This document shows, in pieces, positions 13,201-25,200 of a DNA stretch of 64,000 nt; within the stretch, counting starts at the first letter, position 1; each line of letters opens with the position of its first letter. Under the pieces are notes generated by a model that worked only from the letters and a program-made list of their open reading frames with translations, did no database searches and was not told where the DNA came from. Origin of the DNA: Rhineura floridana (Eukaryota > Chordata > Lepidosauria > Squamata > Rhineuridae); contig NC_084481.1 in assembly GCF_030035675.1 (NCBI RefSeq), forward strand, positions 45,825,092 through 45,889,091, in the 5' to 3' direction. The translations under genes and the position numbers were made by a program.

Positions 13201-16200
13201 TCTTCTTTGTTAGTATAATATTTTAAAAATCTTCGTAATTTTAACTCTTTTGTCTTCTACTTTTATAATACATTTTCATTAAGGCTACAATATTTAATCA
13301 TTTAATCTGCTAGATTTTAATTATTTTAATACAAGTGCTTATCAAAATTGCAGGTGGCAATTACCATCTTAAAGAAGCATTCTCATTTCTAAATGAAGCA
13401 TGCTTCTTGCTTCAGAAATATTGTTTTCATTGTTGTTATATGCCTTCAAGTCGATCACTACTTATGGTGACCCTATGAATCTGCGACCTCCAATAGTATC
13501 TGTTATAAACCACCCTGTTTACATCTTGTACGTTCAAGTCTGTGGCTTCCTTTATGGAAGCAATCCATCTCTTCTCTTTTTCTACTCCCTTCTGTTTTTC
13601 CCAGCATTATTGTCTTTTCCGGTGAATCGTGTCTTCTCATTATGTGTCCAAAGTATGATAACCTCCGTTTCATCATTTTAGCTTCTAGTGATAGTTCTGG
13701 TTTAATTTGTTCTAACACCCAATTTTTATTTTTATTTTTCGCAGTCCATGGTATGCGCAAAGCTCTCCTCCAACACCACATTTCAAATGAGTTGATTTTT
13801 CTCTTATCTGCTTTTTTCACTGTCCAACTTTCATGTCCATACATAGAGATCAGGAATACCATGATCTGAATGATCCTGACTTTAGTGTTCAGTGATACAT
13901 CTTTGCGTTTGAGGACCTTTTCTAGTTCTCTCATCGCTGCCCTCCCCAGTCCTAGCCTTCTTCTGATTTCTTGACTATTTCCATTTTGGTTAATGGCTGT
14001 GCCAAGGTATTGATAATCCTTGACAAGTTCAATGTCCTCGTTGTCAACATTAGAGTTACATAAATCTTCTGTTCTCATTACTTTAGGCCTTTTGACGTTC
14101 AGCTGTAGTCCTGTTTTTGTGCTTGCCTCTTTAACTTTCATTAGCATTCGTTTCAAATTGTTACTGGTTTCTGCTAGCAGTATGGTATTGTCTGCATATC
14201 TTAAATTATTGATATTTCTCCCTCCAGTTTTCATACTTCCTTCATCTTGGTCCAATCCTGCTTTCCATATGATATGTTCTGTGTATAGATTAAACAAACA
14301 GAGTGATAAAATATAACCCTATCTCACACCCTTTCCGATCGGGAACCAACCGGTTTCTCCATATTCTGTCCTTACAATAGCCTCTTGTCCAGAGTATAGG
14401 TTGCACATCAGGACAATCAGATGCTGTGGCACCCCCATTTCTTTTAAAGCGTTCCATAGTTTTTCATGATCTACACCAGCCTTTCCCAACCAGTGTGCCT
14501 CCAGATGTTGTTGGACCACAACTCCCATCAGCCTCAGCCAGCATTGCCAATGGTCAGGAAAGATGGGAGTTGTGGTCCAACAACATCTGGAGGCACACCG
14601 GTTGGGAAAGGCTGGTCTACACAGTCAAAGGCTTTGCTGTAATCTAGGGTGATTTCCTTCTGAAATTCTTTGGTCCGTTCCATTGTCCAACGTATGCTTG
14701 TGATATGATCTCTGGTACCTCTTTCTAAATCCAGCTTGGACTTCTGGCACTTCTTGCTCCAGATATGGTAAGAACCTTTGTTGTAGAATCTTGAGCATTA
14801 CTTTACTTGCATGGGATATTAAGGCAATAGTTCAATAATTACTGCATTCCCTGGGATCCCCTTTCTTTGGAATTGGGATGTATATTGAACGCTTCCAGTC
14901 TGTGGGCCATTGTTTTCTTTTCCATCTTTGTTGACAATTTTTTGTGAAAAAATTTATATTAAATCTTATCTTATAACCTGATTGTGACAGATATGGAACT
15001 TCCTGAGAGACGGGGTGAGATTTGGTTGGTCTAACTTTGTTCATCTTTTCAGTTGCTCAGAAAATGTGTTTGCAAGAAACAAATTATTGGCTTCACATAA
15101 TTCAGTAAGTCTTTCTCCTGCTTCATTTCTATCTCCTAAGCCCCATTTCCCCACAGTTCTTGGTTCTTCTCTGTTCCGTACTTTTGCATTCCAGTCCCCC
15201 ATGATTATCAGCACTTCTTGTTTTGGTGTGTGACCAATTTCTTCCTGTACTTCTCCGTAAAATCTTTCCAATTCCTCTTCTTCTGCATTTGCCATTGGAA
15301 CATAATTTGGATGATGGTTATGTTAATAGGTTTCCTATTAAATCTCATTGATATCAGTCGCTCAGACTTGCGTTATAGCTCCTAACTGCTTTTGCTACAT
15401 CCCTATTAAAGCAACCCCATTTCTTCTTAATTTCTCATTTCCTGCATAAAATATTTTGTAATTGCCTGATTAAAAGTGTCCCATTCCCATCCATTTCAAT
15501 TCACTGACGCCAAGTATTGTAATGTGGATATGTTCCATTTCTTGCTTGACAATTTGTAACTTTCCCTGGTTCATGCTTCTCACATCCCATGTTCCTATTG
15601 TGTATGTCATATAATTCCGGACTCTCCTTTTGCATCTGTGCGCATCAGCCTCTGGGCTTCCTTTGGGCATTGACCCAGTGGCATCATTAGTCACAGCACT
15701 ACTTGTACTTTTCCTTTGTTCTTCCCCAGTAGCTCGGTGAGTGCCTTCTGACTTGGGGGTCTCATCTTCCAGCATTATCTCATGTTGCATTTTGGATACT
15801 CTGTTCATAGGGTTTTCATGGTAAGAGGTACAGGAATACCGCGCTATACAGACCTTCACTTTAAAGACGCTCGCGAGTACGGACATACTTAAAGTAGCAC
15901 CATTCCCCTGTTTACGTACGCTCGCTTTGCAAGATTGGACACTTAACCTTTGGTTGTGGCCTGTTCTTTTGGTGCGTGGGGGGATGGAAAGAGACGCAAT
16001 TGCGTGACCACGAATCAGCTGGGAGGCATGATAGCGATCAGCTGGGAGGCGTGATCACGATAGCGATCAGCAGAAGCGCCGCGCCACAGCACAGCAGCAG
16101 AGGCTTTAGCGCGGGGCTTTGAGGCTCTGCGTGAAGGAGAGGTGGCACAGTGGCGGCACAAGTGAAAAAAGGTAGTACTTCACTTTAAGTACATTTTCAG

Positions 16201-19200
16201 TTTACATACTCGCTCTGGACCCATTGCATACGTTAATGCGGGGTATTCCTGTATTCAGAGGTTGTTTACCATTGCCTTCCTCTGAGTTTGGATGCATCTT
16301 AGTCTGGTGTCTCAGCTTTGACCATTCCGCCTTGGGTGTCCCTGCTAGGAATCTAGCCTCTTGGTCTAGACTCCTGACGGCATTGCTGTCAGCTTCTTCG
16401 ACACTCTCAACCCCCTCAACATGTTAAGGTGTGCTCAGGGATTGATTAATTGATACATTAAGCAATTAAAAAAAATTCAATCAGGGTACTGCTCTAATTT
16501 TCATACGCTTTTCAAAGCTTGATATTGTGAGTAGCTAAATGTATTGTGAAATAATTTTAAGTGAATTACATTGGTATAAAATGAGTCCTACCCAGTTTGT
16601 GGTCTTTGTTCCTATTTTCCAATTTATAGGATGTAAGACTTGGATGTAAGTAACTTGCATTGACATTTGTTGCAGGAGTGGGAAGGGGCAATGGTGCACA
16701 CCAGCATGTGTGTTGCTGCAGCTTACCAGGAGGGATGAGGCAAGAGGGAGATTGGTGCCGTGTGGATACACCAGTAACAGCTGACCTCCCCACCCCTCCA
16801 TACCTTCTTCCTGGAAAGCCTTAGTGATGCTGCTGCTGCCCCTTCTTGCTATCCCTTCCTGCTACCCACTCCTGATTGGTGGGACTCCCTTTCAAGGAAA
16901 TATTCAAGGAATCTTGATGAAAATTACATTAATAAATATTTGTGGTCCACCAAATTTTACTACTTGTCACTGATTCATTTCTTTTTTTTATTTCAGCTGT
17001 TTACAAATTACTGTCATACCAGTGGATATTTGTATGTTGATTCGTGCTCTTTCCGTGCTTCCTAATTCTTACATAGATGAAGTCATAGTCACTCGAATGG
17101 ATGCTGTAATACCTCAGTGCAACCTGAGTAATTTGAATTCCTTGGCTGCAGCTGTAATAAAATGGGTTCGACATGACCAATCAAGGCAGCAAAGCCCTTC
17201 TAGGCAGCATGGAAAACTTTTGCAAAAGGTCAATAACTGTGCATTCCAGAGACTTCAGAAAGCCAATGATCTAGATCTTCTGTTAGAAGAACTGAGATAC
17301 ACATCTGGAGACTGGACTGAAGAAATGCTCTTTGAAGAAACCATGGCTGTTCTTCAGCGCTTGTTGGACCAGATTACATGGGCAAATGTGCTAGAGGTTT
17401 CATCTTTTCTCATCAAAACCTCCTATCTCTGTACCCCATTACTTGATAGAATAGCTGCTGTTACCATTCAGCACATAGATAAGGTACTGACAATATGTTA
17501 TTTTATTTCACTTAAAAGCACAGGCAGTGTGTAATGTTACATTTCATGTGTATTCTTATTAGTACATAGAGCTTTTTTAATGATATGTTGGGTCTAGCTT
17601 ACACATTACATTGAAGGATTTAATTGCTACTCCATGAACACATATAATTTGCCCATGTTGTTAGTGACAGATTGATGATGAGGGCCCATTATACAGAAAT
17701 TATAAAATGTATATCCCCAGATCTGGGAATATGGTTATGTGACTTGGTTTTTTTCCCCAGTGTCTGCCTTCAGTTCTGCATTCAACGTGGGATCTCTCAT
17801 TTGCTTATAACCTTTTCTCTATATGGGGAGGGGCAGAAGAAGGAGCATGCACACCTGCAGCCTGCTCTGAAGCTCATCCTGGGTAGAATTCTGGCAAACA
17901 AGTAATCACTCTGGATAGACTCATTAATAGTTTTTTCCCAAATCTGAGAACTATCCTACCTTTTAATAGTGAAAGCAACACATAGGGCCAGTCACATAAA
18001 TGTTGTAACTTAGGACAATTTCTTATATTGAACCTATCACTACACATCTTGTGTTCATGTAGTATTACACTGAAACAGTCTCTTTCCACTGGATGATGAG
18101 TGGACAGCACAGAATGAGTGATCTTTACTTGTTTGCAGATATCCACAAACTGAAAACTAGGCTGGTTGATGGCTGTGGCAGACCATCTCCTTAACTTTTG
18201 TTGTTTTCTGAATTATTAAACAGCTATGCTCAAACTCCTCCCTTTTTCTTCTCTAGGTTTACAATTCAGGAATTTACAATCTTCTCCTTCCCTTTGCTTT
18301 TCTAAATTATGATCCTCCCCAAAGTGAAGAGTTTTTTGAGGCTTGCATTAGACATGCCAGCTGTTACTTGGGTAAGTTCATCAGAAAGAAATAATTGTTA
18401 GTTGACATTTTCCCCAAGGTGCAAATCAGCAGTGTGAGGAGAACACAAGTTGAAACCATTGCTTTTCTCTCTCTTTTTAAAAAAGAAAGCTGATATAATT
18501 CAGAACCTTCTATTGTTATTTCCAGGGGGCAGGACTGTTCTTTCAAAATATCAGCAGGCAGAGTGAACTTAAACTGGTGAACAGTGAAGTGGGCACTATT
18601 ACTTTCTGTGTCATTCAAAATGACTACAGTGCTAAGCAGGAGCACATTTTAAATGATAAATGGAAATGTACCTCTTGCGGATACAAATAACAGCTTTGGA
18701 AATAAAATTTTATTTTGTTATTTCTTGAAAAGGGCACTTGCGAAGTTGCTCTGTGTTCTTGAGAAGCTGCTATTGCAAATGTGCCATGCACCCTGTGGGG
18801 AGGCCCAGATATACAGCCTTACAAAACATTGCAATGTATGGAGAAGAGGTGGTAGGCAAGGACTTGATGAATACAAGAGTGGGAGTACTGACTCAGTACT
18901 AACAGTGGTTTTCTCATGTAAAGCATGCTGGAGAGAACATGGGTAGGGAATCTGTTCTTCTGTCAAAATTAATGTAAAGGCCAATGGCATGAAGCTAAGC
19001 TTCATCAATCTACTATTAATCGAATCATTTTTAGGACTATGATATTTTTCATCATGTACTTCCTTCTGAGATGGTTCCCCAGCTGGAGAGAGAGGCCCTT
19101 CAGTGATACTCAGGCTAGGACTGATAGCTATGAGTTCATTAGCTTTCTCTTGTAGTATTTGCCCAGCAATTGTAAATTCAAGAAAAATATGTTTCATGTA

Positions 19201-22200
19201 TTTTTATAAAGCTTCAAAAAAAGAAAAGAAAACTGGGGGATGGAAGTATTGAAGGAGTTTGAAATATACCTTTCAGGGATTGCACACAATACCTAAGTAA
19301 CTGTGTGCTTGGCATCAGCAGCATCCCGATGAATCACATGAATTGTTTTTCCTCCAACTGATCAACTGATGAGACTTAATCCAATTGAAGTGGGCATACC
19401 GTGATGTTAAATTAGGATTCTGCCAGCATTTTTTTCACTGTAGCAATGATCTATCTTCCAGGAAATCTCAGATATAATCGCTTTTTGAGAAATGCTCTTG
19501 GGCAGGGGCAGCCAAAGTGGGTTCCTTTTGATTTTGTCACATAACTCCTCCCAACATCCCTGACCATTGGCCATTGCTCACAGGTGATGGGAGTTATAGC
19601 CCAGCAGTACCTGGGGAGTGCCATGTTGGCTACATTTGCTCTTGGGCATTAGCGGTTTCTATTTTTTGTTGTTGTTTTGAAGTTAGACTTGTTGCTTTCT
19701 TAGCCCATGTTAACTAGAACCTGTCAGGAGCAAGAGCGGAATTAACCTGTGGGAAGAAATAGTTTTGACATCATAAGAGCTGAGTCAATGGTCATTTTTT
19801 CTATCTTAATCCCATGGAAATCAATAAGGTTTCACCAATATTAGCAGTTATTTTAATATTCACAGTTTCAATTTAGGAACTTGTTTGCTGTTGATAAATG
19901 TTACAGTGTTAATGTGTACTCATTCAGAGACAAAGGAGCAGCAATGAGGCTGCAGAACTGAGAAGCTAACCCTGCAAGACTCCAGGACCACTGTTTTCAA
20001 GCCCACCTGCTACTCTTTATATCCTTCCTCCTCCTTTTCCTCCAGACCATTACAAAATTCCAAACATCTAGGTTTCAAGAAGTAGAATAAGTAAGCAATG
20101 GTATGCAAAAGTATTAAATTCTAGCCCTCTATAGAGTACATGTTAGTTGTGTGTAGTTGAGTGAGGAGCAGGGATGCAGTTTTAGCCCCATCCCTGACAA
20201 GCTCCTGCTTGTGAGTAGGGTCTCCATGTAATTGTATGGATGTGGAGAATTCAAATTTCCTATCTGTTTTGCCAGTTCTTAAAAAAAAAAGTAACTTAAA
20301 GGATATCTTTATTTTGTACAGGTTGTTTTGAGCCACATCTCCTTGTGCTACTTGGTTTTACTTTGGCTGTTGCTGAATATTTTCCAGAGAATGTGATAAA
20401 GGCTATATTTAACGTCAAATTCCTGGCCAAGCTAGATGCCCAGCTTGAAAGTAAGAAATGATCACAGTAAATCTTTAGATTTGGATGGGCTTTGAGAAGA
20501 CTCTTACATCTTGTAAATGTGTGTGTTTTCTTCTGTTGAGAAAAAAAAACACCAAGTGTATTCTGAGACATTACTATCTTGATTTTCAATAATATAACTT
20601 GAAATATATCCACAATTTCAAGTTTGGTTGTTTTCAGCATCCAGTTTGTCTGTTAACAGAAACAACAAACCATGGTTAAGCAAAATGGAATCAAAATCTT
20701 CTGAACTCATGCTCTCAACTGTATGGACAAAGGTTTGAGAGCCTGAGAGTCATCTAGGTTAGTTCATGTCACACAAAGCTGTGTGATGTGATGTGTGAAC
20801 ATGACTAGATTCTCAGCATGTAAAAAAGGGCCAAGCAGGGTGATTCTTTGCTCCAAATAAGTACCCTGTATAGCTAATGTGCACCATAGTATTCATATGT
20901 TACTTGCCTAGGAGAAATCTCAGCGTAGTAAGAATTTCTGCCTCTTGTACGTGACTCCCCCACCCCATCACAGGAAGAAAGTGAAAACCGATCTATGCTG
21001 TACTGTGTTTTCAGTGTTATCTTTCCACCCTGCTTGGACCCCACAAAGAATAAAGATTTCAGTTGTAATGGTAAAGAAGGTGATTTATATAGAGAATCAC
21101 AGAGCAGTCTGGATTAGGTATTTTCTACAGAGTGTTGGACTATGACCTGGGAGACCAGGGTTCGAATCCTCACACAGCCATGAAGCTCACTGGGTGACCT
21201 TGGGCCAGTCACTGCCTCTCAGCCTCAGAGGGAGGCAATGGTAAAACCACCTCTGAATACCGCTTACTATTAAAACCCTATTCATAGGGTCGCCATAAGT
21301 CGGAATCGACTTGAAGGCAGTGCATTTCCATTTCAACCCATAGATACTACTCAAGCTAGGTCAGGAGTGAAATGTTACTTTCAGTAAAAAAATTTAAATG
21401 AAAGTACAATTAGCATTTTAATTTTGACTGTTCAACTATAACTTTTAATCTGTTCAGAGTTTATTTATTTAGGTATTTCTATACTAGCCAATCCATTACA
21501 AGGATAGTAGTAGTCGCCTGGCTATTTGCATGTTTGCTCAGCTGTGAGTCCCACTTTGTTCAATGAGACTCTGTCAAGAAAGTGCCCGTAGGATTACTAC
21601 TTGCTTACTTTATTCCCCCTTGTGCCCTCTCTGAGAGGGAAAAGGAGGAGAAGGTGTGGCTTTCCCTGTCCTCCATAGTTTATAGATAAGAGCTCTCAAA
21701 AGTCCGAGCAGCCAGAATCTACTAAAAGCCTAAAAGAGTAATGCTGCTTCTTGGCTTCATGAAGAAACCTGGAGCGAGTTTCTACATTTTTGGCTGAAGT
21801 CCTATACCCACTTACCTGGGAGTATGAATTCAATAGGATTTAGCTCTGTATAGGATTATGTTGTTAATTGTCTTTTGCTATCTGCAGTTGTTCAAATTTT
21901 GTGAAAGCACTACTAGTTCTCAGTTTCTGTATTACTGGGTAAGACTGCAATCCAAACCTGCCACTGATGCCACTGAAGCTCTGCGGAGCAGTAGAGCTAC
22001 AGCCCAGCCACTCACAGCAGCGGCAGTGGAAGGTGGAGGGGAGGCAGATTGGGCTGGATTAAGCCTGATGCTGGCTGTGAGAGCAGCTCAGGATCCAGTG
22101 GATCCCAGGCTGGCTCAGTTCCTCCTCTGCCCTACCCTGGGTGGATGGAAGAGGGAGGTCTGCACAGATGGAGTGATGCAAACATCCCTGTGGTGTTGGC

Positions 22201-25200
22201 CTGTGGGAAGACAGCTGGAAGTGAGCAGAGGGATGTCTCTGGTCAATCCAGCACACACACCCCAGCCTGGCATAACGTAGGGGGCTTGGATTGCAGCCCA
22301 AGAGACTTCTAATTTGTTTCTGTGATGTTTGTCTAAAGGGGTGCTTTCTTTGTTTTATACTTACAGAAGTGCTATTGGGCATACTATTGCCTAACTGGTA
22401 TTTGCTTTTTCTTTCTTTTTTCTTTTTTAAAATCAGCATTACCAGATACCTTAAACAGGAGGATCCGCTTACGGCTGATGGAACTGAACCGAGCCGTCTG
22501 TTTGGAGTGTCCAGAGCTTCAAATTCCATGGTTTCATGAGTACTACTGTCAACAAATGCAACAAAAAAGTGAATATTTAAACTTAAATGCCAATGATATT
22601 ATAGGTGTCACAATTTATGTTTAAAAATCTTTACAGAGTCATATTTATTACTACTCAGGAAATTTCAGAACTGGAAACTTGACTTGTTCTTCAGTTATGT
22701 ACAAGTCTCCTTTGTCATCCTAAACATATGTGCTCTTAAGTGCCATATTAACTTTTTTAAAAATGGAAAAGATAAGGATGGTTGGAACACCTGTGCAAGG
22801 TATCTACTACCAGGACAGGTGGTGATTTTTTTGCCAATTCCACTCTCCCCTGCAGCCCCTCTGCAGCAGAGGGAAGAGTGAATCAGCGGAAATTGCCTCC
22901 ACTTTTCCTTTAGCAATTGCCTTCCTTACCTGACAAGGGGAGATACCATGATCATGAAGGTGATTTTCCCAGGGTGAGGCTCATTCATTGCACTCTGGGT
23001 GTGCTGACCCCTGCGATTTCCTCAAATGTGAGAAACTCGACTGCCCCATCTTGGGCAGGTGGAAGAGGGAGGTCTGCACCAGTGGAGTGACACAAACATC
23101 CCTGTGGTGTTGGCCTAAGGAGGCCAGCTGGAAGTAAGCAGAGCAAAAGCTCAAGGAGCATCACTGGAGTTCTACCCTTGGATAATATAACATACGTTGT
23201 TGGTGAGATTTTGTTCTGTCTTCCCTTCTAATTTTATGTTTTGTTTTCATCCCCAGGCAACGTTAGTCTTAGTGCATTGCAACAGCAGATTCACAGGCTG
23301 CTGGGAGAAATTTTGGGAGGACGCCATTTTGCCAAGGTGTCTGTACTCACTCCTTACAGCTATGGAATCGGTGGGTGCCTGCTTAATGGAAAATCCTCTT
23401 TGGTTCAATGCTTTATTTGGAGCATTTCCTAAATATTATTACCAAGACAAGTTCCTCAAATGTACAGAAGCAAGCCGTGAATATCCAAAGCTGTTGATTC
23501 TAAGCACAAACCTAAGGGTTTTCCAGATAGTCTCTTTATAGTTATGCAAATGCAGAGTTGTTTCTCATTCTTTATTGGAAGATCCAATATCCATCCTGAA
23601 GGTAGAGCTTCAAGGATACCATGTATTAGAAAATGCAATTCAGAAAGTGCAATTCTTTGCCCATCTTGTGCAACCACTGCTGTTTTAGTTCCTGAGTGGA
23701 ATATGGTTGTATAAGTGTCTTGAGCACTAGTAACAACTCCCTGCCCTTCCCACTTTCCTAGCATTTTATGATAGGTTAAACTTAAAAATTAGTATTCATG
23801 AGCCTTTTAAGTCTAAGCGCTGTCTTGCACATATTTCCCCAATTTTAAAAAATAGCAAGATTTCCCACAGTAAGGCTACCCCCTAACACACCGTTTAACA
23901 TAACTATTGTATTTGCATGCAATTTGTGGAAACCTTTTGGCCTAGGATAAAATGTGGTTGGGTAATGCTTGGACATCCTCTGGATAAGCCCCAGTTAGAA
24001 TTATATATACTTGAAATCAGTAGCGCATGTTTCCAAGTAATAATAATAATAATAATAATAATAATATTTAATTTGTTTGTCGCCTATCTGGCAATTAGCC
24101 ACTCTAGGCGACGTACATTAAAATGAGATAAAATACAACAATACAACAATATCAAATACAGCAATACAATGATATCAAATGCAGTCATATTAATAACAGT
24201 AGATAAAGATACTGGACAGTCATCAATACATATAAAAGCACTTATATTAGCAGCATATGATAGATGGTAAAATCATAAAGATTTACCCTTCCCAAGGACC
24301 TCAAAGGCCTGTTGGAAAAGCCACGTCTTCAGGGCCTTGCGGAATACCTCTAGGGAAGGAGCATGTCGAAGGTCACATGGGAGGGAGTTCCAGAGAGTGG
24401 GGGCCACCACAGAAAAGGCTCTCTCCCTAGTACCCACCAACCTAGCTGTTTTGGTTGGCGGGATTGCGAGAAGGCCTTGAGTGGCTGATCTAGTTGGGCG
24501 GCATAATTGGTGGCGGTGGAGGCGCTCTTTCAGGTAAGCTGGGCCAAAACCGTACAGGGTTTTAAAGGTTAATACCAACACCTTGAATCGGGCCCGGAAA
24601 ATAACCGGCAGCCAGTGTAGATCAAATAATACTGGCGTAATGTGGTCTCGGCGGCGGCTGTTGGTAAGTAAGCGCGCCACTGCATTCTGTACAAGTTGTA
24701 ATTTCCGGGTCGTTTTCAAGGGTAACCCCACGTAGAGCACATTACAGTAGTCCAATCGAGAGGTGACCAGGGCATGCACCACAAGTGGGAGCTGTTGAAC
24801 AGGGAGGTAGGGTTGCAGCCTACGTATAAGGTGTAATTGATACCAAGCTGCCCGGCTCACAGCCGAAATCTGAGCCTCCATGGACAGCTTGGAATCAAGA
24901 ACAACCCCGAGGCTGTGGACCTGGTACTGTAGGGGCAACTTCACTCCATCAAACACCAGGTCAACATCTCCTAACCCTCCCTTGTCTCCCACAAGTAGTA
25001 CCTCGGTCTTATCAGGGTTCAGCTTCAGCCTGTTCCTGCCCATCCATCCACTCACGGATTCCAGGCACTTGGACATGGTCTCCACAGCCCTCTCCGGTGA
25101 AGATTTAAATGAGAGATAGAGCTGAGTGTCATCCGCATATTGGTGACACTGCAGCCCAAATCTCCTGATGATCTCTCCCAGCGGCTTTACATAGATGTTA

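Larger units (their letters stand above)
13427..16424 (-). mobile_element. BovB (RTE-clade) LINE, near full length, dead
   Basis: Read on the - strand, the 5' part begins near 16424. The AP-endonuclease follows at about 15600-15090 (IGTWDVRSMNQGK, then IIMGDWNAKVRN). The RT C-terminal part is at 14297-13503 (NLRYADN..., MYGHESWTVKKAD, FEMWCWRRALRIPWT, SYFGHIMRRHDS). The 3' tail at 13430-13485 (AAGTAGTGATCGACTTGAAG) is the BovB-type end also used by squamate SINEs. The frame is broken in several places and the RT box reads YADN instead of YADD. Two DNA elements are nested inside (14477-14614 and 15831-16251). It is antisense to FASTKD1. Confidence 0.92.

Noticed and set aside
21095-21335. tRNA gene suggested by an intact B box
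   Set aside because: The A box and cloverleaf are not intact and the 3' part is a SINE body with a BovB-type tail.
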